A stretch of 64,000 nucleotides of DNA from Comamonadaceae bacterium (GTDB lineage Bacteria; Pseudomonadota; Gammaproteobacteria; Burkholderiales; Burkholderiaceae_C). Shown here in pieces: positions 6,966-15,867 of this stretch. Numbering within the stretch: position 1 is the first letter of the stretch; each line of letters opens with the position of its first letter. The DNA lies in contig JAECRA010000010.1 in assembly GCA_015999985.1 (NCBI GenBank), positions 21,226 to 85,225 on the forward strand, written 5' to 3'. The notes beneath the pieces were generated by a model, which was given only the letters and a program-made list of their open reading frames with translations, did not search any database and was not told the origin of the DNA. Position numbers and translations under genes: made by a program.

Positions 6966-8420
6966 TCAGGAGTCATCGGGTCTGGGCCACCCTCCGGCCA
7001 GTGCCTTGTAGAGAGCAATGCTCGATCGCACCGCATTGATCTGGCTCTGCGCTTTGGCATCTTGTGCGGCCAGTTGCTCCCGTTGAGCGTCCAGCACTTC
7101 ATACAGGCTCAGAGTGCCGCCCCTGTACATGCGCTGTGCCAACGCTTGCGCCTCGTCCCGCTGCATCGAAGTAGCGTCCAACAGGACCCATTCCTCCCTG
7201 GCTCTATGGGTTTGAACCAGTGCGTTCTCGGTTTCCTCCAGGGCGAGCAGAACACCTTGCTGATATTGGGCAAGGGCCTGGGCTGCGCCGGCTTCGCTTG
7301 CAGCGATGCGAGCTCGGACGCGGCCGACGTCGAGAAACGACCAGTCAATGCCTAGAAAGGCGCTGTGGTTGGCGGATCTACCAGTGAATAAGTCACCACC
7401 TGCCAGCGTAAAGCTCCCAAGCACTCCGCCAAGAGATATGCGGGGGAACAAATCTGCCGTCGCTACGCCAATTCGCGCAGTGGCTGCGTGCAGCCGCGCT
7501 TCGGCTGCTGCCAAGTCCGGGCGCCTGCGTAAGAGTTCAGCGGGTGTGCCTGGCGTCAGGCTGGGGGGCATTGTCGGCAAAGATCCGGTGCTATCCAGCT
7601 GAGCGATCAGGTCTCCGGGCGAGAGGCCTAGCAGCACTGCAAGGCGATGTTCAAGCGTGGCGACCTGCAGATGCAATGAGGGAAGGCGCGCCTGCGTGCT
7701 CATCAGTTGCGCTCGAGCGCGCGTCACGTCCAGTGCGGTGCCGCTGCCAGCAGCCCATCGGCGCTCGACCAGCCGAGAGGTATCGCGCTGATTCTGTTCG
7801 GCCGCTTGCGCGATGCGAAGACGCCATTGCGCGCCGCGCAGCTGGGTATAGGTGTCGGCCACCTGCGCTGCAATCAGGACCTGCAAGGCAGCGACGTCTG
7901 CGTGAGAGGCTTGAACCTCAGCGCGCTGAATTTCGATGGCTCGCTTCAAGCGCCCTACCCAATCGATTTCCCAGGTGGCGGCGATGCCTGCACTGTAAGC
8001 GCGGGTAGATTGCGCCTGACCCGGACTGACCTGGTCTATGCTGAGCTTTTGCTGCGTAGCATCTCCACTCATCTTCACCGTGGGCAGACGATCCACTTGC
8101 GAATGCACCAGCAGAGCTTGCGCAGATTCAAGTCTTGCCATGGCCGCACCTACATCGTGATTGCCCTGCAACGCTTGCTGTACCAAACGCGTAAGTTGCG
8201 CATCGCCAAACTGACGCCAGAAATCCGCTTCGCGAACGTCCGTGGACGTCAATGTCGAGCGGTCTTGCCCGAGTCCTTCCTCCTGTCGCGCAAATTGCGC
8301 GGGCACTGTGCTGTCAGCCGGGGGACGCTGGAAATCTGGTCCAACGGACGCGCACCCGGAAATCAAGAGGGTGCAGGCGAGCGCTGCGACGCTAAGGGAT
8401 GAGGTCTTAAACATGGGCAT
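6966..8420 (-). CDS. RND efflux outer-membrane lipoprotein, NodT/OprM type (system 1)
   Basis: The 484-residue protein has a lipoprotein signal (AALACTLLISGC, lipidated Cys at 23) followed by the SVGPDFQRP start common to NodT-family channels. Two OEP repeats follow, each with long alpha-helical hairpins, and the C-half carries the typical ELLRRRPDLAAAEA and YEVLDAQREQLAAQ motifs. It forms the outer-membrane duct of a tripartite pump. It is the last gene of a leftward operon and overlaps the end of the RND transporter gene by 14 bp. ATG 8420 was taken; ATG 8414 two codons in is equally compatible with the signal peptide. The pump is divergent from soxR, so superoxide- or redox-cycler-linked control is likely. 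Confidence 0.9.
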   Translation of the reverse strand: MPMFKTSSLSVAALACTLLISGCASVGPDFQRPPADSTVPAQFARQEEGLGQDRSTLTSTDVREADFWRQFGDAQLTRLVQQALQGNHDVGAAMARLESAQALLVHSQVDRLPTVKMSGDATQQKLSIDQVSPGQAQSTRAYSAGIAATWEIDWVGRLKRAIEIQRAEVQASHADVAALQVLIAAQVADTYTQLRGAQWRLRIAQAAEQNQRDTSRLVERRWAAGSGTALDVTRARAQLMSTQARLPSLHLQVATLEHRLAVLLGLSPGDLIAQLDSTGSLPTMPPSLTPGTPAELLRRRPDLAAAEARLHAATARIGVATADLFPRISLGGVLGSFTLAGGDLFTGRSANHSAFLGIDWSFLDVGRVRARIAASEAGAAQALAQYQQGVLLALEETENALVQTHRAREEWVLLDATSMQRDEAQALAQRMYRGGTLSLYEVLDAQREQLAAQDAKAQSQINAVRSSIALYKALAGGWPRPDDS

Positions 8421-11400
8421 GCTCGTTTGAAAGGCCAGGTTGCGGTGCCCTTGGCGTTGGGGTATTCGAGGAATGCACCCGAAGTTGCGTGCCGCTCAGC
8501 TTGCGCAGGGTTACGTAAAACACAGGGGTGAGAAACAGGCCGAAAAGCGTGACACCCAACATGCCGGAGAAAACCGTGACGCCGGTGGCCGCGCGCACTT
8601 CCGAACCAGCGCCCGTCCCTATGAGCAAGGGCAGGGCGCCCGCGATGAAAGCGATCGATGTCATCACGATAGGACGCAGCCGCAGTCGGCAAGCCTCGCG
8701 CGCGGCGTCTTGAATGCTCGCTCCCTTCATCTCGAGTTCGCGGGCGAACTCCACGATCAGAATGGCGTTCTTGCACGCAAGACCCATCAGTACCACTAGC
8801 CCAACCTGTACGAAGACGTTGTTGTCGCCACCTGAGAGCCAGACGCCGAACAGTGCGGCACAGATGCACACCGGAACGATCAGGATCACCGCGAGCGGCA
8901 TGGTCCAGCTCTCATACAGTGCCGCGAGCACCAGAAATGCCAGCATCACCGCCAGTGCAAACATCACGACTGCTGCGTTGCTCTGCTCGACTTGCTGGTA
9001 ACTCATGTCTGTCCATGCCAACTCGATTCCCGCAGGCAGGGTCTTGTCTGCGATTTTGCGCAGTTGAGCGAGGGTCTCTGATGAAGACATGACGCGCGGA
9101 TCTGCATCACCGATCAAATCTGCCGCCGGAAAGCCGTTGAAGCGCAATACGGGGTCCGGGCCGTAGCTGGGAGTGACCGTCACCATGGAGGCGAGCGGAA
9201 CCATCTCACCGCGATGATTGCGCGTCTGCAGTTTGCCTATGTCCTCTGCCGACTGGCGGTAGTCGGCATCGGCCTGCAGCATGACCCGGTACACGCGACC
9301 AAAGGCGTTGAAGTCATTCACGTAGATGGAGCCCAGATAGCCCTGCAAAGTCTGAAATAAATCGTTGAGCGCAACCCCTTGCGCCTTGGCCTTGGTGCGG
9401 TCGACTTTCACTTCCAGTTGCGGAATATTGGACTGGTAGGAGCTGACTGGATAGTGCATACCCGGCGTCTTGGCTATCTCTGCCTGAAACGCATTGAGTG
9501 CCTGTTGCAAGGCCGCATAGCCCAAGCCCGCGCGGTCTTCCAGAAACAGTGAATAGCCAGAGCCATTTCCCAAGCCTTCAATGGGTGGCGGCATCAGCGC
9601 GTAGCCAAACCCTCCGTCCATGCCAGCCAGTTTGGCGTTAAGTTCGGCATTGATTTCTGTCGCACTGCGTTGGCGTTCCGAAAATGGCTTGAGGATGACG
9701 TACGCGCTGGTCAGATTGGGCGTGTTGGTGCCTTGCAAGGCATTCAGACCAGCAAATGCGGGGACGGAGTCCACGTCTTCGATAGACAGCGCATGGCGCG
9801 TGAGTTCCTGGGTGACTTCGTCGGTGCGGCCGAGCGAGGACCCTTCAGGCAGCTTGGCGCCTGCAAATAGGTAAAGCTTGTCTTGCATGGGAATGAATCC
9901 GCCCGGCACGTTGTTGAAAAGAAGTGCGGTGCCCCCCAGCAGCGCTACGTACACCAGGAACACGAGACCACGCAGCTTGAACGAACGACCGACGGCGCGC
10001 TCATATCGATTCGCGCTCCTATCGAATGCTCGATTGAATCGTTTGAAGAACCAGCCGAACCCTGCATGCATGGCTCTGGTCAGCCCATCCGGCCGCGCCC
10101 CATGCCCCTGGAGAAGTTTCGCCGCGAGCGCTGGTGACAAGGTCAGAGAGTTGATGGCGGAAATGACCGTGGAGATCGCAATCGTCACGGCAAACTGCTT
10201 GTAGAACTGGCCGGTGATGCCGTCCAGGAATGCCATGGGCACAAACACCGCGCACAACACCAATGCGATGGCAATGATGGGACCGGACACCTCCTTCATG
10301 GCCAGGTGAGCCGCATCGCGCGGGGTGTGGCCTTTCTCAATGAAGCGCTCCACGTTCTCCACGACGACGATGGCATCGTCCACCACGATGCCGATCGCAA
10401 GCACCAGCCCAAAAAGCGTTAGCGTGTTGATGGAGTATCCCAGCAGATAGAGCCACGCGAACGTGCCAACAATGGACACGGGCACTGCCAGCAGCGGAAT
10501 GATGGATGCGCGCCAGGTCTGCAAGAACACAAGCACGACCAATACCACGAGCACGACCGCCTCAATGAGGGTGGTTTGCACGGCCTTGATGGAATCGCGC
10601 ACGAAGACGGTGGGGTCCCAGAGGTACTTGAATTGCGTGGCCTGAGGCAGATTCTGGCTCAGGCGATTGAGGGTGTCGTAGACCTTGTCGGCCACGCCCA
10701 AGGCGTTCGCACCTGGTGATAGAAAGATTCCAATGGCAGCCATGTTCTTGTTGTCGAACGAGGCACGCAGTGTGTAGTCGCTGGCACCCAGCTCAAGCCG
10801 CGCGACGTCAGACAGCCGAACCAACTGACCGTCGGCGCCTGCCTTGAGCACGATGTCGCCGAATTCCTCGGAGTTTTTCAGTCGGCCTTGTACATTGATC
10901 GATAGTAGTTTGTCCGTGCCCTTGGTGCTGGGCTCCGCGCCCAGTTGGCCGGCGGAGACCTGCACGTTCTGTTCACGAATGGCTGCAATGATCTGATTGA
11001 CTGTCAGTTGACGGGCTGCAGCCTTGTCCGGATCGAGCCATATACGCATGGCATAGTCACCGGAGCCGTATACAACGACATCCCCGATCCCTGGTATGCG
11101 CGCCAGTGCATCCTTGACCTTCAAGCTGACGTAGTTGCGCAGGTACAGCGTGTCCAGCTTGTCATCGGAAGAAGCCAGGCCTACATACATCAGTGGTGTT
11201 GCTGACTGTTTCTGGGTTGTGATTCCGTACTGCCGCACTTCTTCAGGCAACCTGCTTTGGGCCTGGCTCACCCGGTTCTGCACGCGGACTGCGGCGGCAT
11301 CGGGATCGGTGCCGTGACGAAAGGTTGCCACCACTTGCAGGCTTCCGTCCGATGCGGCAACGGACTTCATGTACATCAGTCCTTCCACACCGTTGATGGA

Positions 11401-11607
11401 TTCTTCCAGTGGGACAGCGACGGACTCTGCGATCTCCTTGGGGTTGGCCCCGGGATAGGTAGCGCGCACCACCACGCTGGGCGGCACCACTTCCGGATAT
11501 TCCCCCGTGGGCAGTTGGGGAATGGCGATCAGGCCGACGGAAAAAATGATGACCGACAGCACGATGGCGAAGATTGGCCGGTCTATGAAGAACTTGGAAA
11601 AACCCAT
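8407..11607 (-). CDS. RND multidrug efflux transporter, HAE1 family (system 1)
   Basis: The 1066-residue inner-membrane proton antiporter begins with the canonical SKFFIDRPIFAIVLSVII. It has twelve predicted membrane helices in two homologous halves with large periplasmic loops. TM4 contains the proton-relay GIVVDDAIVVVENVER; the second half has the NDLFQTLQGYLGSIYVNDF porter block and KNAILIVEFARE. Length and motif order fit AcrB/MexF-like pumps for amphiphilic organic compounds. It is flanked by its own membrane-fusion protein (9 bp upstream gap) and outer-membrane partner (overlap). It should be the energy-coupling subunit of a SoxR-regulated pump; Pseudomonas mexGHI-opmD is a known example of SoxR-controlled RND efflux. 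Substrate specificity cannot be inferred. Confidence 0.93.
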   Translation of the reverse strand: MGFSKFFIDRPIFAIVLSVIIFSVGLIAIPQLPTGEYPEVVPPSVVVRATYPGANPKEIAESVAVPLEESINGVEGLMYMKSVAASDGSLQVVATFRHGTDPDAAAVRVQNRVSQAQSRLPEEVRQYGITTQKQSATPLMYVGLASSDDKLDTLYLRNYVSLKVKDALARIPGIGDVVVYGSGDYAMRIWLDPDKAAARQLTVNQIIAAIREQNVQVSAGQLGAEPSTKGTDKLLSINVQGRLKNSEEFGDIVLKAGADGQLVRLSDVARLELGASDYTLRASFDNKNMAAIGIFLSPGANALGVADKVYDTLNRLSQNLPQATQFKYLWDPTVFVRDSIKAVQTTLIEAVVLVVLVVLVFLQTWRASIIPLLAVPVSIVGTFAWLYLLGYSINTLTLFGLVLAIGIVVDDAIVVVENVERFIEKGHTPRDAAHLAMKEVSGPIIAIALVLCAVFVPMAFLDGITGQFYKQFAVTIAISTVISAINSLTLSPALAAKLLQGHGARPDGLTRAMHAGFGWFFKRFNRAFDRSANRYERAVGRSFKLRGLVFLVYVALLGGTALLFNNVPGGFIPMQDKLYLFAGAKLPEGSSLGRTDEVTQELTRHALSIEDVDSVPAFAGLNALQGTNTPNLTSAYVILKPFSERQRSATEINAELNAKLAGMDGGFGYALMPPPIEGLGNGSGYSLFLEDRAGLGYAALQQALNAFQAEIAKTPGMHYPVSSYQSNIPQLEVKVDRTKAKAQGVALNDLFQTLQGYLGSIYVNDFNAFGRVYRVMLQADADYRQSAEDIGKLQTRNHRGEMVPLASMVTVTPSYGPDPVLRFNGFPAADLIGDADPRVMSSSETLAQLRKIADKTLPAGIELAWTDMSYQQVEQSNAAVVMFALAVMLAFLVLAALYESWTMPLAVILIVPVCICAALFGVWLSGGDNNVFVQVGLVVLMGLACKNAILIVEFARELEMKGASIQDAAREACRLRLRPIVMTSIAFIAGALPLLIGTGAGSEVRAATGVTVFSGMLGVTLFGLFLTPVFYVTLRKLSGTQLRVHSSNTPTPRAPQPGLSNEHAHV

Positions 11608-11616
11608 GACGACGTC

Positions 11617-12837
11617 CTACCGCTTGCCCGACAGGGCAACTTTTTCTTGTGCTTTTGGAGGCGCTGGTGCCGTTTCATCAGCGATGACTTTGGGCGCTAT
11701 GGGCATGCCAGGGTAGTAAATGCGATGCATGCCAGTCACCACCAGTTGGTCACCGGCTTCGAGCCCTGATTCCACAACACGCCGGCCTTCGAACATCCGC
11801 CCCAGTTTGAGCTCCCGCCGCTCTGCCCGGTTGTTCTCACCCACCACGTAGACGTAATTGCGATCCTGATCCGTGAGCACCGCCTTGTCGTCAATCAGCA
11901 CCGCTTCAAATTCCGTTCGGCCCTGCATCTGCACACGCGCGAACATGCCCGGCGTGAAGAGTCCGTGATCATTTTTCATCGTAGCCCGCACACTGATGGT
12001 GCCGGTCTGCGGATCCAGACGGTTGTCGGTGAATCCCACCTGGCCGGTATGGGGGAATCCTTCGTCGTTGGCCAACCCGACGCGAACCGCCATGGCTGCT
12101 CCGGTGCCGCTAGTGGAGCGCATGGCCTGCCTGTTGCGCAGCAAGCTTTGCTCGTCGGCATCGAAATAGACGTGGACCGGATTTTGGGACACCACGGTGG
12201 ACAACACGCTTTGATTGGCCTGTGCCAGGTTGCCGGTGGTCAGCAGGGCACGCCCTGCCAAGCCTGTGATGGGAGAACGGACTTCGGTAAAGCCCAGCTC
12301 GAGTTGAGCGCTTGTCACGGCCGCTTCTGCAGCGCTCACGTTGGCCACGGCCTGCGCCAGGCCACCGGAGCGGTTATCTGCTTCCTCCGCGGAAATAGCG
12401 CGATCTGCCAGCAACTCGCGAGCCCGCAGATCCTGAGTCCTGGCCAAATTTGCAACGGCATTGGCGCGTTGCAACTGAGATTGAGCGCTGGCCAAGGCGG
12501 CTTTGTAGGCGCGTGCGTCGATGGTGAACAGCAGTTGACCCTTGCGCACCACCTGGCCTTCGCGGAAATTCACGCTCTCTATGTATCCGTTCACGCGTGG
12601 GCGAATCTCCACTGATTCCTGCGCGGCAATGCGGCCATTGAAAGTGTCCCACTGCTGCACCTTACTCACTTGCACAGGAGAAACATTGACCGGAGCCGGG
12701 GGCGACTCAGCTGATGAAGATCCCTCTTGTTTGCCGCCCTGGGCTTGTCCGCAGGCGGTTAACGTGAGCGGTAGCAGGGCGGCAGCGGTCAAAGCTGCCG
12801 CCCGCGTCCTCCAGCGCGAGTTGATGGTTGAACTCAT
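11617..12837 (-). CDS. RND efflux periplasmic adaptor lipoprotein (system 1)
   Basis: The 406-residue membrane-fusion protein has a lipoprotein signal LLPLTLTACG (Cys29). It then shows the HlyD/AcrA order: a lipoyl half-motif (QESVEIRPRVNGYIESV), an alpha-helical hairpin, the second lipoyl half (FTEVRSPITGLAGRALL), a beta-barrel and a membrane-proximal domain. An in-frame opening continues to 12951, but ATG 12837 has an AAGGAA ribosome-binding site and starts directly with the signal peptide. It links the RND transporter to the outer-membrane channel. It is the first gene of the leftward operon, 120 bp from the SoxR-type promoter. All three subunits are present and intact. Confidence 0.9.
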   Translation of the reverse strand: MSSTINSRWRTRAAALTAAALLPLTLTACGQAQGGKQEGSSSAESPPAPVNVSPVQVSKVQQWDTFNGRIAAQESVEIRPRVNGYIESVNFREGQVVRKGQLLFTIDARAYKAALASAQSQLQRANAVANLARTQDLRARELLADRAISAEEADNRSGGLAQAVANVSAAEAAVTSAQLELGFTEVRSPITGLAGRALLTTGNLAQANQSVLSTVVSQNPVHVYFDADEQSLLRNRQAMRSTSGTGAAMAVRVGLANDEGFPHTGQVGFTDNRLDPQTGTISVRATMKNDHGLFTPGMFARVQMQGRTEFEAVLIDDKAVLTDQDRNYVYVVGENNRAERRELKLGRMFEGRRVVESGLEAGDQLVVTGMHRIYYPGMPIAPKVIADETAPAPPKAQEKVALSGKR

Positions 12838-12956
12838 TTTGAAATTCCTTGTTGCGAAGGCGCGTGCTTGCTCGGCGCCGGTAGAAAAAACTCGCAACGA
12901 GGGTGATTTCAGCCATCGCGACAGACAGGCCTTCGCTTTACTCGTTGCCAAAGATG

Positions 12957-12987
12957 ATTGTTCAAGTTAAAGTGAACTTTAAGTCAA
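12957..12987 (-). promoter_or_regulatory. SoxR-type promoter with a 19-bp spacer driving efflux system 1
   Basis: Reading leftward there is a -35 TTGACT (12982-12987), a 19-bp spacer and a -10-like AACAAT (12957-12962). Spacers of 19 bp are the hallmark of MerR/SoxR-activated promoters. The spacer contains the imperfect palindrome GTTCAAGTTAAAGTGAAC (12960-12977), close to the E. coli soxS operator CCTCAAGTTAACTTGAGG. The soxR start codon is 22 bp to the right of the -35, so the same site may autoregulate soxR. Confidence 0.8.
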
Positions 12988-13008
12988 GCAGCAACGAGGA
13001 ATGGCAAC

Positions 13009-13485
13009 ATGAACGCTAGGGATGATGAGCTGATGCTGATCGGAGCCATCGCGCAGCGCAGCGGCGTAAACGCCTCGGCCTTGCGGTATTACGAGTCACT
13101 TGGATTGATCGAATCTGTTCGCAGCACCGCAGGACATCGCCGCTATAGACGCTCCACCCTGCGCAGGGTGGCCTACATCGTTTTCGCGCAACGCCTGGGC
13201 TTTCAACTCGAAGAAATCGCATCGCAACTGGATGGCTTATCGAAGCACCACGCACCTACCGGCGATGAGTGGAGCAGCCTGTCGCAGATCTGGACCAAGC
13301 GGGTTGATGAGCGGATTCAGGAACTTGTCCACCTGCGCAATAGCCTGGACAACTGCATCGGTTGCGGTTGCCTTTCCATGAAGGTATGCAAGGTTTTCAA
13401 CCGGGAAGACCGCCTTGCCGAAAAAGGCGCCGGACCGAGGCTTTGGCTAGGTGACACGCCGACAGCTGGCGACGACTGTCAATGA
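13009..13485 (+). CDS. soxR: Redox-sensitive transcriptional activator SoxR
   Basis: The 158-residue MerR-family regulator has an N-terminal helix-turn-helix (IGAIAQRSGVNASALRYYESLGLI), a dimerisation helix and the signature [2Fe-2S] cluster cysteines at 116, 119, 121 and 127 (CIGCGCLSMKVC), the SoxR spacing CX2CXCX5C. Length and cysteine positions match E. coli SoxR almost exactly. Oxidation or nitrosylation of the cluster by redox-active compounds activates target promoters. Here the obvious target is the divergent RND pump operon through the 19-bp-spacer promoter between them. This fits the non-enteric pattern in which SoxR controls efflux or detoxification genes directly, with no soxS nearby. 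A GAGGA element precedes the ATG. Confidence 0.95.
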   Translation: MNARDDELMLIGAIAQRSGVNASALRYYESLGLIESVRSTAGHRRYRRSTLRRVAYIVFAQRLGFQLEEIASQLDGLSKHHAPTGDEWSSLSQIWTKRVDERIQELVHLRNSLDNCIGCGCLSMKVCKVFNREDRLAEKGAGPRLWLGDTPTAGDDCQ

Positions 13486-13539
13486 ATTGGCGTCACAGAT
13501 GGCCCCTGAAAGTGGCCTGCCGGCGATGCAAGTAAAAGA

Positions 13540-13571
13540 AAAGCCCGCATGCAGCACTGCATGCGGGCTTT
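13540..13571. terminator. Bidirectional hairpin terminator between soxR and tRNA-Arg
   Basis: AAAGCCCGCATGCAG (13540-13554) pairs with CTGCATGCGGGCTTT (13557-13571), a 15-bp perfect stem with A-rich and T-rich flanks. It lies 55 bp after the soxR stop and 31 bp after the leftward tRNA's 3' end, so it can serve both. Confidence 0.8.
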
Positions 13572-13601
13572 GAAATCCTGTGGGATTTTCTGGATAATTC
13601 T

Positions 13602-13677
13602 TGGTGCGGCTGGCGGGGATCGAACCCACGACCCTTGGCTTCGGAGGCCAATACTCTATCCACTGAGCTACAGCCGC
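13602..13677 (-). tRNA. tRNA-Arg (anticodon CCG)
   Basis: On the minus strand a 76-base cloverleaf can be drawn. The acceptor stem is GCGGCTG at the 5' end, the D-arm contains AGCTCAGTGGATAGAG, the anticodon loop is CTCCGAA (anticodon CCG), the T-arm is GTGGGTTCGATCCC and the CCA end is encoded. The CCG anticodon reads CGG arginine codons. No variable-arm anomaly or intron is seen. It is not flanked by an integrase or by a duplicated 3' end in this window, so there is no sign that it has acted as an integration site here. Confidence 0.96.
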
Positions 13678-13696
13678 TTTTGAAGTTAGCCTTGTA

Positions 13697-14329
13697 TTAT
13701 CCCTGATTGTCGGTGTCTATTTGAGAGGACAGGCCGATCCCTCTCAAAAAAGCATCCAGAGAGCTCAATCCTGCGGCTTCGAGGTCGAATGAGGGTTCGA
13801 GCAGCCAGCTGAAGATGAGGCCGTGCACCATGGCGTGCATGCCTTGAGCCAATTGGCCCAGGGGAGCCGGAAAGGTAATGCCATGCTGCCGGCTGGCGCT
13901 CTCAAGCGCGGTTTGTACGCATTGCATGTGTTCGCGCTGAGACTGCAGCAGACGGTCGCGTACGGCACCCAACTCTTCTGTATGCTCCACCATCAAAGTA
14001 GCGATTTCCAGCACGCGCCGCGTCTGCTCGTCATTGGCGATCTGGCGGAGCGCCTGCCTAAGCCCCTGACGCAGCGCCGCAACGGGGTTTGCTCCGCTCA
14101 CGTCTGGTAGCGTGCTTTGCAGCGGCAAGGTGACACGCTCCATCATCGCGTTGTACAGATCGGCCTTGTCCTTGAAATGCCAGTACAGCGCGCCACGCGT
14201 GACACCTGCGGCTTGTGCAATGTCGTTCAGCGAGGTGCGAGAGACGCCCCGCTTCTGAAATACGCACTCAGCCGCGTCAAGCAACGCGGTGCGCGTGGCT
14301 TGGGCGTCTTCCTTGGTACGGCGGGCCAT
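13697..14329 (-). CDS. TetR/AcrR-family repressor of efflux system 2
   Basis: The 210-residue regulator has the TetR N-terminal DNA-binding domain (TALLDAAECVFQKRGVSRTSL, then NDIAQAAGVTRGALYWHFKDK at about 38-58) and an AcrR-type ligand-binding C-domain. The gene is divergent from the second RND operon, with a perfect 8+8 bp palindrome in the 233-bp gap. This is the acrR-acrAB, mtrR-mtrCDE and ttgR-ttgABC arrangement: repression is lifted when pump substrates bind the C-domain. The family is certain; the exact ligand is not. The closest functional analogues are AcrR and TtgR, but no orthologue-specific symbol is justified. Confidence 0.9.
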   Translation of the reverse strand: MARRTKEDAQATRTALLDAAECVFQKRGVSRTSLNDIAQAAGVTRGALYWHFKDKADLYNAMMERVTLPLQSTLPDVSGANPVAALRQGLRQALRQIANDEQTRRVLEIATLMVEHTEELGAVRDRLLQSQREHMQCVQTALESASRQHGITFPAPLGQLAQGMHAMVHGLIFSWLLEPSFDLEAAGLSSLDAFLRGIGLSSQIDTDNQG

Positions 14330-14395
14330 GTAATAAAGGGGTTAGAAAGGGGTGAGAAGATGGGAAATAGATGAAACTTGCTTCGATATTAGCAT

Positions 14396-14420
14396 ATACA
14401 TTCTTGAATGTATGTATAAT
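14396..14420 (+). promoter_or_regulatory. Palindromic TetR-type operator overlapping a -10 of the second efflux operon
   Basis: ATACATTC (14396-14403), a TT spacer and GAATGTAT (14406-14413) form a perfect 8+8 palindrome. A perfect TATAAT lies at 14415-14420 for rightward transcription. Position and AT-rich TACATTC/GAATGTA half-sites match operators of AcrR/TtgR-like repressors. The rest of 14421-14562 is a leader without a credible gene. Confidence 0.65.
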
Positions 14421-14562
14421 TCCGAACGTTTTCACTCGGCTATTGCTCGGGTTGCTGCTAGATTTACGTGGCAGACCTGAAGTCATCCGCAATGTCTACC
14501 TAGTGCTTGCTCCATCGCGGGGCAGCACTCCCCTTTTTTCCAGAAAAGCAAGAGAAATCAAC

Positions 14563-15849
14563 ATGTCCGATACGCGTGCCGTCCGCTACTCGTTGCCCCC
14601 ACGCCTGCTGCCTGTGGGCGCTGCCGTGTTGCTGGCCCTGACTTTAGCCGCCTGTGGCAAGAAAGATGCTGCGCCTGCAGCAGGTGCGCCTGGCGGCGGT
14701 ATGCCACCACCTCAGGTGGGGGTGGTGACTGTTCAGTTGGGCACAGTGGGCTTGGTGACCGAGCTGCCTGGCAGGCTCGAAGCATCGCGTGTGGCTCAAG
14801 TGCGTGCGCGTGCAGCAGGTATCTTGCAGAAAAGGCTCTTTCAGGAAGGCAGTGATGTCAAGGCAGGGCAGGCATTATTTGCCATTGACCCCGCGCCCTA
14901 CAACGCTGCACTTATGAGCTCGCAAGCCACAACGGCCCGCGCTCAAGCCAATCTGCAGCAAGCTGCTGCTCTGGCAGACCGCTATAAACCCCTGGTTGAG
15001 GCCAATGCGGTCAGCAAGCAGGAATATGCCAATGCAGTGGCAGCCCGTGCCCAGGCCGAAGCAGATGTGCAGGTGGGCCGCGCCGCGGTGGAAACTGCGC
15101 GCATCAACCTCAGTTATGCAAGGGTCACCGCGCCAATCAGTGGCCGCATTGGCCGCGCATTGGTCACTGAGGGTGCGCTGGTGGGGCAGGGTGAGGCGAC
15201 TCAACTGGCGGTCATCCAGCAAATCAACCCGCTCTATGTGAACGTCACGCAGTCTGCCGGCGAAGTGATGAAGTTGCGTCAGGCGCTGCAAAGCGGACAG
15301 CTCTCGCGTGCCGGCGGTGGCGAAGCGGCCAAAGTGCAGGTGATCCTGGAAGACGGCAGCGTCTACGGCAGTCCCGGCAAGTTGTTGTTCTCCGATTTGT
15401 CGGTAGATCCTGCCACAGGTCAGATCAGCTTGCGTGCTGAAGTGCCCAATGCCCAGGGCTTGTTGCTGCCAGGCATGTATGTTCGCGCTCGCATTGAGCA
15501 GGCCCAAGTCAACAATGCCATCTTGCTGCCCCAGCAAGCGGTCACGCGCGGCAGCAAGGGCGACTCAGTCCTGGTGGTCGCAGCCGATGGGTCGTTTGCG
15601 CCGCGCCCGGTCAAAGTGGGTGAAGCGCAAGGCAAGTCCTGGGTCATCCTGGACGGGCTCAAGGCTGGCGAACAAGTCATCGTAGATGGCGTGATGAAGC
15701 TGATGCCAGGTGTGAAAACCGTGAAGGCAGTGCCGTGGCAGGAAGGCAAGCCTGCCGCAGCTGCTCCAGCCCAGCCCGCCTCAGCCCCTCAGAATCCAGC
15801 TTCCGGCGCCCCCGCCGCGCAAGCATCAGCTTCTGCAGCTTCCAAGTAA
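14563..15849 (+). CDS. RND efflux periplasmic adaptor lipoprotein, AcrA/MexA type (system 2)
   Basis: The 428-residue adaptor has a lipoprotein signal (VLLALTLAACGKK, Cys31), lipoyl halves flanking a helical hairpin (QVRARAAGILQKRLFQEG; SYARVTAPISGRIGRAL), a beta-barrel and a membrane-proximal domain, then an Ala/Pro-rich C-terminal tail. An in-frame opening runs back to 14371, but that stretch overlaps the promoter and operator; ATG 14563, preceded by an AAGAGA element, begins the signal peptide. It is the first gene of adaptor-pump-channel operon 2, 18 bp before the transporter. Sequence character is closer to AcrA/MexA than the system 1 adaptor is, suggesting a classical constitutive multidrug pump under AcrR-like repression. 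Confidence 0.92.
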   Translation: MSDTRAVRYSLPPRLLPVGAAVLLALTLAACGKKDAAPAAGAPGGGMPPPQVGVVTVQLGTVGLVTELPGRLEASRVAQVRARAAGILQKRLFQEGSDVKAGQALFAIDPAPYNAALMSSQATTARAQANLQQAAALADRYKPLVEANAVSKQEYANAVAARAQAEADVQVGRAAVETARINLSYARVTAPISGRIGRALVTEGALVGQGEATQLAVIQQINPLYVNVTQSAGEVMKLRQALQSGQLSRAGGGEAAKVQVILEDGSVYGSPGKLLFSDLSVDPATGQISLRAEVPNAQGLLLPGMYVRARIEQAQVNNAILLPQQAVTRGSKGDSVLVVAADGSFAPRPVKVGEAQGKSWVILDGLKAGEQVIVDGVMKLMPGVKTVKAVPWQEGKPAAAAPAQPASAPQNPASGAPAAQASASAASK

Positions 15850-15867
15850 GCAGCGAGGACACAAGGC

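Noticed and set aside
7707..8402. 231-codon plus-strand frame over the outer-membrane protein of efflux system 1
   Set aside because: Antisense to a well-defined OEP lipoprotein with a signal peptide; no independent support.
13602..13677. tRNA-Arg as an integration site for a genomic island
   Set aside because: No integrase gene and no repeated tRNA 3' end are visible in the window; both flanks are complete efflux loci.
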